A stretch of 64,000 bases of DNA from Tubulanus polymorphus (GCF_964204645.1 NC_134028.1:19132153-19196152), one strand, 5' to 3'; positions 1-13,239 are shown, numbered from the stretch's first letter. Made by a program: numbers and translations. Notes: generated from the sequence alone by a model not told the origin.

Positions 1-179
1 GGGGTATCCCTTGGGGCCCAAAATTGGAAGTGGTAGTTCAAAACACGTGTGATCAATTAGTTAACTAAATGTACAACTTAAGTCAGGCTTGACACCAAGA
101 GTTCATATGGAGTGTTGCTAATCTTTAAGGAATTTTCATTAAGTACACACAATGACAACTTTAAGAATATTATCATTAC

Positions 180-2494
180 CTGCAAGGGAAAGTACCAGGG
201 CTGAGGTAAACCATACTCGCCAGGAGCTACAGCCTCAACATACCAAGCTATAGCCATGTACAGCACCATATCAAGAAGTAACATAATTATAATGTCTAAC
301 ATGGAGAAGTCATCATCAACAGTAGGAGGTTTATTTATGTTAGACCACTGTAATCCAGCACCTATCACAAGACAATCACAAGACAATGAATCTATTATAC
401 AGATAATAAAACTAAAACAATTTTAAGAAAAAAAATAATCTATACCTGTCCCTTCATGCATGCCAATGATCTGTCCTCCAAGAGACATAGCAACATTTGA
501 TATGAAACAACATCCGAGTTTGCCGATATAATTCATTGACTCATAACGCGGTTGAATGATGGTATATGGCACATATGTCAAGTAAAACAGAATTCCTCCA
601 GCTGCAGCGCCAGAATTTGCTGTAAGAGTAACATAGAATTATAAACAAAGGTGCACTAAAATGCAGTAAACTCTACAAATTTCATAGACCCAGAAAACCA
701 GATAACTGTATCATATACACATACTACCAAAAATTCATAAAGACTTATGAATTTTTGATACTACACATAATACTCATTGACATCTTCAAAATTTTCTAAT
801 TTAAATCATTTGTCAATAACATAAAATGCAGATTTATAATGTAAGCTCCCTTACCTTTCTTGAAGAAAACACTGATCATGAAGCAAAAAGTGATGGTCGT
901 CATTGAGAATACAAATAAGAAAAAAAATATCACGGATGGATCACTATGGTTGACAACGCCTCCTTGATCGGGAACTTGTATACTCAGAAATACTGTCATT
1001 ATACCAACAGATACCGTAAGCAGAATAATATTACTTGTAAACCAGGCAGCCCAATGCAACCAACCACTTAATCCCATCATTTTCATTGATTCCTATAAAA
1101 AAAAATTGCATAAGTTCTCACATCTATGTAGAACTAGGCCTATGGGACAAACTTATGTATCAACATTCACATACTAACCTTGAGCTTACGTTCTTTTTCA
1201 TGCACAATATTTTTGGCAATATTCAAAGCAGAGAATATAAAACTCAGTACTAGGACCAGTGGCAATTGTTGTTGTATTACCAGTATATATGGATCATCGT
1301 TATATGGTGGAAATGGAAATCTTTGAAGGTGAACTTCAATCTTGGACAGTTTTTCCGCATTTCCACCAAGCTGAATGATTATTGATTTATCGAGTGCGTG
1401 CTGCAAAGTGACAAATCCTTCCCTCATGTAACCTGCAATACACACAATAAGCTAGAGCAATACACGATTTTCTGAACTATGCTTTTTCTTTGAAAAATGA
1501 CACGAATGAGAGACACAGTGTGCAGCAATAGATGATATTTGTATTAATTAGCTATATATGATTATTTGAATGGATTCTTTTGTCTGTATCATGAACTGAT
1601 GTAAAATATGTGTTTTCCCCTCTTTTCCCTCAAAATTTAAACGTTTGTTTGTGAATAAATATATAGGCTATAGGCCTATATTAACTTTGAAAAAGTCAAA
1701 AATATGCATGAATTGAAAATTACCTGGAGAGCCACCCCATGGATGTTCCTTCTCTCGGGGGCCAATCTTTTGAAATAAAGGAAAGGCAAATTCAGTTAAC
1801 CATTTCCCTTTGCCACCAAATGGATTCATAGATATTTTCTGCCGTCCTGCATTTCTTGGGGAAGAATTCAAACGAATCTTATATGAGAGCCGTTCACTTG
1901 AATTATCAATTCTGTTCCATGAATTAGTGAACACAACACCTCCGAGCACGTCATGGGTACTTTTATTGACCTGGCTCAAGTATGTCACCAACTCCTTTTC
2001 AGTAGGAAAACCTAAACCTTCTAAATAACACAAAGTAAAAGAAAGTACACAAAATGTTAGGACATTGGTACCGTTCACTTTTGCTATAGCCATTCATAGC
2101 ACATGTAATACTGCGGAAAATAAACCCCGCCCTTCATCACTCATATGAGAAGTGGCAACATTCTATAGGCCTACATACCTGTAACAATATTCAATAATGC
2201 TCCAGCTCGCTGTACAATTAACTTAGATACATCATCATTTGGACAATAAGCCAACCTCCATTGCACTGTTTCGAATTGATCTGGTGTCAGATTTTTTGGG
2301 AATGATGCAATACCATAATCTTGCCATTCAGTAGGTTGATTAACATTAGTGGCAGCCACACGAAGTCTGACTAGGAATAAGATAATCGCAAACACAGCTG
2401 GTATTGCTACCTCAATGATTGTCACCCAGCATTTACGCTTATGCAGAACAAAATTCTTCCATAGTAATAATCGAAACTGCCTCAGTGCCCCCAT
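180..2494 (-). CDS. ABCA3: ABCA3-like ATP-binding cassette transporter, first seven coding exons (3' part outside window)
   Basis: ABCA proteins are full ABC transporters that move lipids across or into membranes; ABCA3 loads phospholipid into lysosome-related organelles. Seven exons are visible, in gene order 2179-2496, 1724-2020, 1179-1432, 855-1092, 446-619 and 180-361, all with GT-AG ends and matching phases (the first exon begins 2 bases before the ATG at 2494). Exon 1 starts MGALRQFRLLLWKNF, the usual ABCA N-terminus before the first membrane helix. Exon 2 encodes extracellular loop 1 with an N-glycosylation-type NKS. Exon 3 has YMREGF, RFPFPPY and the EKERKLK turn. Exon 4 has MKMMGLSGWLHWAAWF and further helices. 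The last visible exon has VDDDFSMLDII and ends at PQPWYFPLQ, as in ABCA3 just before the first nucleotide-binding domain. No Walker motifs lie in the window, so both ATPase domains must be beyond base 1. Family match is strong; orthology to ABCA3 rather than a paralogue is likely but not certain. Six intron-separated blocks are listed; no frameshift or stop was seen. Confidence -1.
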
Positions 2495-2496
2495 TC

Positions 2497-4116
2497 CTAA
2501 AAGATAACCATTATAATGGAAGGTTATAGTGACTATATAAGTGGTAGAGAGGTGTCCATAATCCCATCTAAAACGGAAGACGTACATTGATCAAATTTCT
2601 TACAAATCAAGGAATAATTTATCCTTTTAGTGTCACGATTTGCAAAAAGCAGGCCTCAGAATGCCATGGTGGCCATCGTTTCATCAAGATATTTTTCAGA
2701 AAAAGAAATAAACATATAATAAGTCATATAATTCATAATCATCTATACAAGAAATACATCCTTAATAACATGTCTAGTGCGTATAATCAAAAAAATGTTC
2801 TATCAACTACTACTTGGAATAAGGGTCTTGAACAGCCCACTGCTGGGATACATTCTAATATGCCCCGGACCCCCAGTACCCTTCCATAACAAGAAACAAC
2901 TATTATCTAACCTGTGTATTAGTAAATGGTCAGGTGAGTTACATTCAAATGAGCTCGGTGAATAATAGTTTTCCACCTCCGTGGCTATATAAAACCTTGG
3001 CTTGGATATATGTATACTGATTATTGAAAAAGTTCTCAGTTCATCGTACAGAGATTTCATGGTGGTCAAATTAGGGTATGTCGAAAAAACTGATTAATTT
3101 GAAGTAGGCCTAGATAGCATAGTTCCAAATACCTGTGACATGAATGTGTAGTCACTAATTCAGTGCTTCTTAGATAACGTAACCTAATGTTATTTTTATA
3201 TATGTGGTTAGAAATATTTCATCATCTTCCTGATAGCCATGTGCATGTGATAGGCTAAGTATGACTTTGACTCATTTTGGCATAATGATATAATGAAATA
3301 AAGATTTTTAGTAACTTTCTGAGTTTTTTGATATATGAGAAATAATGAAACACTAAGCGACTAAGTTGAGTAGATTGTGAATGTTGTACCTCCCCTCGTT
3401 ATTTCATATACATTACAGACACTGGATTAACATATCAATTTTGCACTACCTACAACCTTGATATGAGCCCGTGATCCGCAATTGTTGGTAATGATCTTCT
3501 GAATTAATTATACAAAATCAAATCAAGCTGTGACGCTCAGTGTCGCCCACTAAGGTTTCATTTACCGTCCGTCACACATGCTCTCTGTGTGACTCTTTGA
3601 TGCCTAATTTCGTTAATAATCAATTGATCTGCCAATATTATGCATCAATTTGTTCAGTAACGAATCAGGGTTTATAGCATCAAGACCAACCAAAATTCAA
3701 GGCTATTAAAGAGGCACTTTCAAGGCTTTACCCCCAAGAGAAGTCCTCGCGTCATCCATTCAAAAACAATCAAAAAAAGCCTAAACATTAACATTGTACC
3801 ACTGCTGACCCAATTTAAATGACATTCACTGGCCATGTCGTGGCAAATTCACAGCCAACTACAGCAACTTGAAGAAATTAGCTAATTTTTCGAGCTAACA
3901 ACCGAATGCACACAATGATGCCTTTTTAATTAGTTGAAGTACAGATTTTCCATCAAAAAATGAAAGGTCAAAATGGAAATATTAGATAAATTTATACGCT
4001 CACAGATCTATTAAAATGGCTTATAGCTTCCTATAGGCCTATGGCTTATGGCTGATTATACGTAGCTTCCTTTTTTCTTATTTTCTACATAAAATGTTGG
4101 AAGGAGAATGAAAAGT
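2497..4116. other. Upstream region of the ABCA3-like gene; one repeat fragment
   Basis: No coding exon was recognised here. The block at about 3340-3480 resembles 8030-8190 and the right part (10180-10300) of the minisatellite-bearing element downstream, so it is probably an old fragment of that family. The 5' untranslated exon and promoter of the ABCA3-like gene should lie somewhere here, but I cannot place them. Confidence -1.
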
Positions 4117-5045
4117 AGGGGTCGAGGGACACCATGCCCACTTGGGAAGTGGTTTCAAAAGCTCAACAATCTAACAATATCAATATTCAACGACCCCTGA
4201 TGACCATATTATGCAAAACCCAATGACCTTGAAACTCACCACAATCATAGAATATGTCATGAACGACAACTTAGCAATTGATCATGGTAACAAAATATGC
4301 CTAGGTACCAATATAGCAATACTAAGTTATTCTACCATTCAACGCCCCTGGTGACCATATAGAATAACTAATGTCCTCAAAACTCACGACAATCATAGAC
4401 GATGTCATGATTATTCAACGCCCCCTGGTGGCCATATACAAAAACCAATGACCTTGAAACTCACCAAAATATCATAGAACACGTTATGAGCTACAACTTT
4501 CCAATTGATTGTTGTAACAAAATATGCTTAGGTATCAATATAATGTGGGAAAACCTTTTCCCGCCTACAAATGAGTACTGAGGACACCAAGACGGCCGCC
4601 AATTGCGTCATAATTGGCTGATCAAAAATACCTGTCCCAGGTATAAAACATCCCTTTCCAAAGAATACCAACCACTAATTGCAATGAGAAATAGCGAACC
4701 AGTATGAAGCTACAGGACTCGGAATTTGGGCCAAAATTGACATTTTTGGGCACTAAAAAAGGTCACAGGATAGCCATCTTGAGTCTGATCGACGCAGTTC
4801 TTCTCATGCTGATGGGCCCTTGGGCGATACAAATACATATGAACAATCAAGGTAATTGATCAAAGCGTCTTCAAAATTTCCCTCGAAAACTTCGAAAATG
4901 TGTAAAAAGTGCTGATTTTGGCGAACAACAATGGCTGCCAAATAACAAGCCATTACCTTGAAGCGTCTTCAACACTTCCCAAAATACCTGAATTCCGTCT
5001 ACGGACAGACGGACGGACGGACGGACGACAGACGAACAGTGAATG
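4117..5045 (+). mobile_element. Helentron-like (pearl/HINE-type) non-autonomous element, copy H1, 3' end replaced
   Basis: The 5' end shares with copies H2 and H3 the motif GGGACACCATGCCCACTTGG. It is followed by degenerate units (starts near 4188, 4339 and 4416; the middle unit is shortened) containing AACTCACCACAATCATAGA and a CCCCTGGTG core. A unique part follows, then a (GGAC)n microsatellite at about 5006-5025. Tandem units, a microsatellite and a 3' hairpin are the known layout of pearl/DINE-type elements mobilised by Helentrons. This copy lacks the 3' hairpin: at about 5046 it switches abruptly into a fragment of the 847-bp family. Confidence -1.
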
Positions 5046-5440
5046 CAAATTAAGAAATTAACACTAAATCATATTTTTCTTCAACCAAAATTTATCATTT
5101 TATCATTTATTATGGAAAACACGATGATTTGAAATATATATTGAAAAACCATCAAACATAAAAATTTTTGTTTCATTTTGGAAGTTTTATATAAATCCTT
5201 GTAGGTCACTTTGTCTATCATGCCAAATGTCATGCAATACAGAGAAATGGCGGCCAATGGCGGAATTTGTGGAGAAATTAATCAATTTCTCAAATAATGT
5301 TGATTAATCGCTCGAAACATACATAAAATTGGATAATTTCGAAAGGTACCTGTGTAAGTTTGTGAACTAAGCCATTAATTGTGGACTGAAGTCAATAGAA
5401 AGTATATTTTTGAAGAGTAACTTTTGTGTTTTGGCACTTG
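5046..5440 (+). mobile_element. Diverged fragment of the 847-bp TIR transposon family
   Basis: This stretch aligns collinearly with 36470-36835 and, inverted, with 9010-9400. Shared blocks include AATGGCGGCCAATGGCG and ACATACATAAAATTGGAT. Both element ends are missing or decayed, and the copy is joined directly to the H1 element on its left. Confidence -1.
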
Positions 5441-5481
5441 TTAGTCTAGTACCTAGCCGTTGTTCCCCAAACAACGTCTAG

Positions 5482-6930
5482 GGTAGGGTCTGAAACACGG
5501 CCCCGGCCGCGGCCACACGTCTGAAACACGGCCGCGGCCGCTCTTTTTTTCGTTTAAACGGTCAAATGAAAGAAAAAAGAGATTTTCTACTATCTATCTC
5601 TCTCTATAGACTATTTCACTTTTGAACGGTTAAGCTTCAATCGACTCTGTCATTTTGGCCCAAACCAGATGCCTATCTATCTACCCTTTTGCTTTGCGAG
5701 GAGCTATAATCAAATTTTGATAAAATAATACATTTAGTTAGTATGAGTTTTTTTATGTAGTGGCTATTATATCAGTGGGAAGGCAGGAATCTGGGCCCCA
5801 AGACCACCCCCTTAATCTGCCACTGGAAAAAAGGTTTCATGGAGAATCAGATGACACTATAGACAAGAGGCTATATATTGACATAACATGCTAAACCTAA
5901 GATCCATAAACTTAAGATCCCCAAATAGGGCCTATAGTTATTTTATCATACTTGAATGAATCCTTAATATTACGTTTGCCAGACTGGCGGAGATGTTTTG
6001 CAGTCTTTTGGGTTTTGTTTGCGTGAAAGTAAGATTTTAGCAAAATCACCCTAAAAGGTTTGAACGCATTTCTATGAAATGTTTCATAGTTTACAAATTA
6101 GCAAGTCGCCTTAAAGTCAAGATTGTTGATTTTCTCTAAAGTTAGTTTTATCTATCTCCAGGTGACCACTCTTGATTTGCCAAGACAACAGTCTCTTTTA
6201 ATCGATTTTATTCAACTAAGAAACCCCTGAGATAACGCTCCGCGTTATAGCATTACAAGTTCCACACGTAATTTACAGGCTCTTTTCATTAATTTTTCAA
6301 ATTTTTTATGCATACATGCAGTATTTATGTTAATCTGACCATGGTAGTTGACAGACCGCATGAAGAAGCGGCTCAATATTTCAGGGGCCTTAGGCTTTTT
6401 TTGGTTCTTAGGTTAAGTAAAGACCTGCATTGAGAGTGCATTACTTTGTGCCAACAAATCAACTTTTCTACCATAAATGTGTCACCCACAAAATACCCGA
6501 AAAGCTTGTATGGATAATTTACTTTGGGGAAACTGAGTTATTTACCTCCTTCGACTGGTGATTCTAATTTGGGTGAGATTATGTTTTGTTGCCTGTTTTT
6601 TGTTGTTGTTGAATAGGCCTATTATGTATTGATCACTAGTTGATCATTGTGGGATAAAATGAACACTATTGTTTGTTTGTCCATTTTCTGAAAATCATAG
6701 CAGATAGGCATCTGGCTTGGGGCAAAATGACATTGAGTCGATTGAAGCTTAAACCGTTCAAAGTTGAAATAGTCTATATTTGGACTTTTGATAGATAGTA
6801 GAAAATCTCTTTTTTCTTTCATTTGACCATTTAAATGAAAACAAAGAGCGGCCGCGGCCGGGGCCGGGACCGTGTTTTAGACGTGTGGCTGCGGCCGCGG
6901 CCGGGCCGGGGCCGTGTTTCAGACCCTACC
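5482..6930. mobile_element. Mutator-like foldback element with long GC-rich terminal inverted repeats
   Basis: The ends are inverted copies beginning GGTAGGGTCTGAAACACGG and extending about 220 bp (5482-5700 against 6690-6930). They are flanked by a perfect 9-bp direct repeat, AACGTCTAG, at 5473-5481 and 6931-6939. A 9-bp target duplication, a terminal GG and TIRs of hundreds of bases are typical of Mutator-like elements. Next to each tip is a block of GGCCGCGGCC-type sequence, striking in this AT-rich region. The 1-kb interior has no convincing transposase frame, so the element is non-autonomous. Confidence -1.
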
Positions 6931-6939
6931 AACGTCTAG

Positions 6940-8100
6940 GGCCAAAGTGCACATATAGGTGAGGTTAATTTTAGTCCCTCATTTTGAGCGTCTTTTCACC
7001 ACTTAAAACACCATCAACTTACCTCAAACCGACTGTTCTGTAATCAGATGGAAGTTAACTATTGTTTGGGCATAAATTTATAATCCTACGTAGCTTTTGA
7101 CGATCGTAGTAACTCAAAACTTTTGACTATTCGCCTCAAAAAATGGTTGAAGTGAAGCAACATAAAAAATATGGCGGCTTTTCGTGTTGCATGATCGGAG
7201 GGTAAATTACAGATTCAGACTTAAACTTGGACTGATATTGATGCCAATGCAGTAATATTCTTGTTTCAAATTCTTAAGGTAAAATTCGCCAAAATTAATG
7301 CGTTTTATCAACAAAACATAAGATTTAGAGTAATTTTAGAAAGACATTGAATTTTCACATTTTATTTATTTAGCTCGTATTGGAATTCCCGATTGTGGCA
7401 ATCAATTCAAATCAAATCAATGAATTCTCCGGTTCTCGATTTAAATCATCAAAAATATTATAATAGCCTATAGAATCAATAGAATCTGTACACCTCCATT
7501 TTGAGCTATCTCCCGTAAATAAACACCGATTTCGTTGTGAGATATTTGTCATAGAGTGATCGTTATAGGCTCGTTGGAAGCAGAAAGTCTTCTAGTTTGT
7601 ATTAAAGCTAATTTCATGTGAATCGGTTGAGGATTTTTAGGATTACAGTCGATTGAAGTGGAGAGGTCATTTTCAGATTGATGATTAGTTGCCACCCTTT
7701 TTTTATTATACAGGGATACTGGGGTTGGTCATTGATACTGGTCATATTCATTCACTATCAATTGTGACAAGTCCCTGTGGCAATATCCAGAAAATAAAGA
7801 ATGTTTTGCGCATTTGAAGCCCTCGATCATCAAAATGGATGAAGGTTTTCGTGTGGAACTCAACCTTTTAAATTGCGAAATCGGCAAAAACCGGCGTCAG
7901 AGCATTTTCGGCCCTAATTTCGCGTTCAAAGACATATAGGGCCTAATTCATGAACTATCATTGGAAATTAACGGGAGTAGTTTCACTAGAAGCAGGAAGC
8001 TATTAACTTTCATATCATGCCTGGATTATCTAAATCGGATGAGAAATAACGAAATAGTAAGCAACTGAAGTTGAGTAGTTTGTGAGCGTTGTTAGCCCCC
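6940..8100. repeat. Unassigned repeat-rich stretch, including a 240-bp family copy
   Basis: Bases 7210-7450 recur in inverted orientation at about 40310-40560, with shared text such as CCAAAATTAATGCGTTTTATC. That marks an interspersed repeat, but its ends and class are not visible. No gene was recognised. Confidence -1.
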
Positions 8101-8745
8101 TTGTTATTTTATATAAACTATTTACATTGGATTAACCATAGAAGTGTAAACTGAAGCATATATATATGAGCCATCCACGTTCCCGTCTCGACCCTACCGT
8201 ACAATAGCGCCACCACAGTCGATGCTTCGAACTAAAACACTACGGCGCGTATCGGATTCGTTTTTCGCATGTGATAAATGATCAGTGAAACCTACCAACA
8301 ATTTTTAAAAAGTAAATTAGATTTTTTTAAACTTCTCATTGAAAAGATGGAATGAAGAAAACACTTCCAATGTCAACAGAAGTAAAAATTCAAGATGCGA
8401 AGTGAGCAATTTCCCGTCGAGATTTCCTTCCAGAAATAATATTTATTTACTGGTAAAGCTACCGGTAAACTAATTTCAAATATAATCTTGAATAAATTAC
8501 ACGTGTGTAATTATTTTGGTTTCTAAAAAATAAAATCAACTTTCTTTAAGTCTCTCAAACCGTTTTTTCTACAAACGACCCGGCCCGGGGCATTTTGTTT
8601 GGGGCATGTTTTATTTGCCATTAATCAATTCGAATTCATCAAATTTATGAAGAAAATTAATGTATGAATTTTGCACAAAAAAAATAAAGATGATTGTTAA
8701 ATTTATGACACGTTGTCTTTCTCTACCAGATCCTGTCGGTCTTTC

Positions 8746-10080
8746 TCCGGTTGACACCATGTTCCTGTCTCGACCCCTCACATCTGTCTCTACTCTCTAA
8801 ACAGTCCGGTGGACACCATGTTCCCGTCTCGACCCTTCAAAACTGTCTGTACTCTCTACACAGTCCCATGGACACTATGTTCCCATCACGACCCTTCAAA
8901 TTTGTTTCTACTCTCTACATAGTTAGTTAACTAATCGTTGGTGGTAAGCTTTTTATAATCGGATGGGCTTATACCAACGTTAGGGATGACAAGGACCAAA
9001 ACACGGTTGAAAAAAGTAACACTTCAAAAATATACTTTCTATTCATTTCAGTCCACAATTAATGGCTTAATTGACAAACTAACACAGGTACCTTTCGAAA
9101 TAATCCAATTTTATGTATGTTTCGAGTGATTAATCAACATAATTTTGAGAAATTAATTAATTTCTCCACAAATTTCGCCATTGGCCGCCATTTCTCTGTA
9201 TTGCACATGTGGCATGATAAGCCAAGGGGACCTACAAGGATTTATATAAAACTTCTAAGACGAAACAACATTTTTTATTTTTGATGGTTTTCCAGCTTAT
9301 ATTTCAAATCTTCGTGTATTCCATAATTAATAAAGAAATAATAAATTCTGGTAAAAGAAAAATGTGAATAAGTGTTGATTTCTTAATTTTTTTCAATTTC
9401 GTCGTTTCGCTTCGTTAGTTTGTGCTGTTGTCCTGGCCTCAGTCCACAGGTGCCAGCACCTCCAGTAATTTTCAAAATGGCAGCTGTTGACTCGACGGAA
9501 ATTTACTCTCACTTTACGGCTGATTTGCACATGGATTAAGATCGTCAGGTGAGGTGTTATAGGTATCAGACAAACTACGAATCTGTTGTGCATCGATTAC
9601 AACAAAAATTAGACGGATATCTTAAGAAACAATGAAATGCCAGGCAAATTACTCGTCAGTCAAATTGGCTGACAAAGATTTCATTGAAAAATGACCTTCC
9701 CATTCCTGACTGTGGTTTGTGAAAATATCCGATCGCGAAACTAAACCACAGACAGGTTACTGACTACTCTCTACACAGTTCCGTGGACGCTATGTTCCCG
9801 TCTCGACCCTTCAAAACTGTCTCCTCTCTCTAGACAGTCCCATGGACCCTATGTTCCCGTATCGACCCTTCTCATCTGTCTCTACTCTCTACACAGTCCC
9901 GTGGACGCTATGTTCCCATCTCGACCCTTCTCATCTGTCTCTACTCTCTACACAGTCCCGTAGACGCTATGTTCCCGTCTCGACCCTTCAAAACTGTCTC
10001 CTCTCTCTACACAGTCCCGTGGACGCTATGTTCCCATCTGGACCCTTCTCATCTGTCTCTACTCTCTACACAGTCACGGT
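8746..10080 (+). repeat. Minisatellite with 59-60 bp units, split by a transposon
   Basis: About three units lie at 8746-8919 and about five at 9767-10080. Each contains ATGTTCCCGTCTCGACCCTT and ends in CTACTCTCTACACAGTC. The split between 8919 and 9767 is exactly the 847-bp transposon insertion. The array makes a run of short in-frame peptide repeats at 9842-10198; this follows from the unit length and is not evidence for a protein. Confidence -1.
8920..9766 (-). mobile_element. 847-bp TIR transposon, copy A1, inserted into the minisatellite
   Basis: The ends are TAGTTAGTTAACTAATCGTT and, as reverse complement of the other end, TAGTCAGTAACCTGTCTGTG, so the TIRs are imperfect. A perfect 9-bp target duplication, CTCTCTACA, lies at 8911-8919 and 9767-9775, and is part of the minisatellite unit. 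The same family occurs at 36080-36926 with exactly the same length. Target size suggests a Mutator- or Merlin-like transposase acting in trans. The 66-codon frame shared with A2 is too short and composition-driven to call a gene. Confidence -1.
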
Positions 10081-10199
10081 AGGGGCGAGACGGGAACGGG
10101 TCGAGACAGTAACAGGTCGAGACGGGAACGTGGATAGCTCATATGCAACTCAACTGAAGTTTACACTTCTATGGATTAACAGATTATCGTCTTTTTAAT

Positions 10200-13100
10200 T
10201 TTACATTACCTACAATTTACATTTACAACTCTGATACGAGCCTCTGGGCCCTGCTGTAGTGCCCCGTCGCTGTGCTGTGGGTCACTAAGATTTCATAATA
10301 CATTTTTTTAATGTTTCCTTAGTACACTCACCGCAGCTTATTAGCCTACTGATATTTCTACTTCATGTCAGTTCAGTTCAGACGTCACAGTACGGCCTGA
10401 TTCATTGATCAGCTGATTGATGATTCAATTCAATTCAATGATTCGATCCTCGTGACACGCGCCAGGTTTCTCCTTAGCATATCACAGGGCCGTCACGCCA
10501 TGTGAAAATCATAGCCTAAAAGGAAAACCGATAGGCTAGAACGAAATGGTTGCCTTGCTTACATTAGACTGGTTACTGGTCTCTTTCAGGGTTTGACTAT
10601 TTCAGATGATCCGGGACCATCTAATAAATCAATCGTTTCAGCTGCTACTGAAATTTCCTGTTATTTCATACTTTCATTTCAGATATCGCCAGACCTCTTA
10701 CCTCTTCCGACAATAATTTTGGCAGTACAGCACCATAGTCAAGCACGTACCGATGTCTCCTCCGCTCCACTCCGCACTCGAAGAGGATCTTTTCAACAAC
10801 ATTTAATCTTCCATGTATTCGTCTTCTTCATTACCTATAGATTTTCAAAATATAATCATACATACATCACCCATCCCGTCTTTACTACTGACATTCTGAG
10901 AACAATGAATAATTTCGTATCGGTCAATAACTCCAATAACTTGTAAATTAGTAGAATCCACAGGCATTTTGTGAGCCATTAAAGATACCGGTAATGTCTT
11001 TTGTACCAGGCCTAAACCAAAAATGTGGATAAAAATAAATTCAACTCAATTAAAAAAGGCAATCTGAGGCACTCTCCTTTGCTCAAAAGGGCACCAAAAG
11101 GGACGTTGGCAAGTGTAATTGAAAAAGGGCAAATTTTGCACACAAAAAAATCTTAAAAAGTCGCAAATTAAATGTGTTCAAGGCAAATTTAATGGCGATA
11201 TCGAATAAAGGGCGCACACAAATTTCTAGAATCTAGTAAAAAGCCCGGCTAAGTTCATCTCTCCAGTGTTTAATCGAATAACATGAAATTTCAAAATTTT
11301 CTGGGGGAAGGCCCCAAACCCCTCTGTTTCGCGAACGTCCTCACAGGGTATGGATAGGCCTACTGGCTAGCCCTTTTAAAGTCCGTGCCCTTTTTATTTC
11401 ACTGTGCTATGGAATGGCCCTGGATCGACCAACCCTACACTATACGCAAACTACCTAGTATAATAGGTTTCAATAGTTTTGTAAATAATCTAGGTACAGT
11501 ACCGAGGTTAGGGTACGATATAACTGATTTATACCGAAATTCTAAATATCACCTAACACGTGATAGGTGATATTCAGAATTTCCAACTTGCCGCGGTAAC
11601 GCCCTAGATTTTTAGCGATGACGCCAGATCAAAGGTTAGCCGCAGTCCGAGAGCAGAGACTTTGTTTTGGTTCTGCCCATCGTTATCATAAATTTAAACA
11701 ACCGTGCACGTTGTCAGAAGAAAAAGGGTATTCATAAACATGGCGAATATTCCACCCGCCATATATCTCCATGGGCTGACTTAACGAGAACCAAGTTCGC
11801 GACTGGTCAGACAACCCTTGTGAAGTAGGTGCGGGACTATAGGCATACTACCCGTCGTAGACATTAAAATTTTTCATCCAGATAACGATAGTTCTTCGAA
11901 AGCGCGTACTTTGGAAGATAGCGGTTCTGGTTTCATTTTGATCCGAAACGAAATTGCAGAAAATTTAAATCTACCGTATCGTCGAATAGATTTAGGCAAA
12001 GTGGGCGGAGAGAATGCCGATCCGAAACAACGAGTATAATTTGTTAGGCAGGTCTTGGCTATAGGCATTGATGAAATGTGTATAACACTGTTCCCAATGA
12101 CTAACGTCGATATATTAACATACGGCAGTAATTACAATGAAATTGTTCTCGTACTCTCCGAAAACGATTTCACAGCCATTTCGCTTTCGCACGCTTGCAG
12201 TCCATCGGCATGTTGTCAAAATCGTGGATCATCGTGTCTCCGAGCGGCAAGGGGATACAAGCGCGATTCTCGGAACGACGAGGACCTCCACTCTGCTGTT
12301 CCAAGCCTTCTTCACCTGATACCAGTAATGGTGGCAGAATAGACCCGAGTGGGCTCCTAGACTTATAGTGGAACTTAGATGGAGTGGGACAACTCTGGTA
12401 CGGAACCATGTCACTCGGAGCCGGTTCGTTTCTGTGTCGGTAATGGTTTTCGCCCCACGTACCCAACCTAACTTTTGAAATAATCAAACCTTTAGAAAGG
12501 AGGGGTATCCCAGTACAGGTATGCCAGTACATCCGAGCCAAATATCTAAGGGAATCCCCCACCGTGTTTGGTACCCTTACTCCAAGCAAAAAAAGTCCAG
12601 GGAATCCCTTATTTCATCATCGATCTGTCTCTCAGGATCAATGGATTTCATACATATAACCGAAATTCGTTACCTATCCCATTTGCAGAAATTATGGCAA
12701 CATTTATGGGGGACCTCTTCTTCACTCTAGGTACTATTTTTGGGGTCCGACCCTACGCATCTTCGAGCTACTAAGCTAATTGTAGTCTGATGCCTGCCAG
12801 GGTAGTGGCAGGCGCCATATTTAAATCTCAGCGTCAAAGGGTGTTTGAAACGCGAGTATGTTAGCTGTTGTAGGTCATTTTGCCCAGTTCAATGCTCAGT
12901 GGTACTGTACATAACGAAGAAAAAGAAACAGTATAGATCATTTCAAATCAACAAAATACACGATTAACGCAGGGGCCTAACGCGTCTGCTTCACACGTAG
13001 CATTAATCAACGATTTGATGTTACACAACCAGTTATTCACCTCAGTCACGTTCATCTCCGCCACATTTCTGGCTGGTGGATGGCGGACGTATTTTGAGAG

Positions 13101-13239
13101 TGCTCTCATCAAAATCGTTTTTCGTCCGTTATCGGTGGTCATCTTCTGTTGTAAGGTGAAACATATTATATATTCATATTTGTTAACTATTTTCTGTACC
13201 TACTGTTGTAAGGTATTTTGAATTTGTTTTGTGAATGCC
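10200..13239. other. Unassigned region without a recognised gene
   Basis: Several short frames occur, for example at 12170-12589 (minus) and 12948-13142 (minus, beginning MTTDNGRKTILMRALSKYV). None shows a domain I recognise. The part from about 11600 to 12800 is less AT-rich than its surroundings and could be decayed element sequence. A hairpin lies at 11539-11584. The left end of the DIRS-like element must lie near the right edge but could not be fixed. Confidence -1.
11539..11584. repeat. Palindrome with a central CACGTG
   Basis: GAAATTCTAAATATCACCTA pairs with the downstream TAGGTGATATTCAGAATTTC, leaving a short loop that contains CACGTG. The stem has only small mismatches. It may be a relic of a tiny foldback element. 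Confidence -1.

Larger units (their letters stand above)
8105..10200. mobile_element. TIR element enclosing a 60-bp minisatellite
   Basis: The left arm (about 8105-8202) and right arm (about 10080-10200) are imperfect inverted repeats. Both carry, reading inwards, a TAATCCATAGAAGTGTAAAC-like block and then GAGC-ATCCACGTTCCCGTCTCGACC. The inner edge of each arm is the same GTTCCCGTCTCGACCC motif that forms the internal minisatellite, so the array seems to have grown from the arm. Exact outer ends and a target duplication were not resolved. Confidence -1.

Noticed and set aside
9393-9593. 66-codon frame shared by both 847-bp copies
   Set aside because: The copies are nearly identical throughout, so a shared frame is expected; it is too short and has no known domain.
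12170-12589. 139-codon minus-strand frame
   Set aside because: No domain or splice context; it overlaps two other frames in locally GC-richer DNA and is probably compositional.
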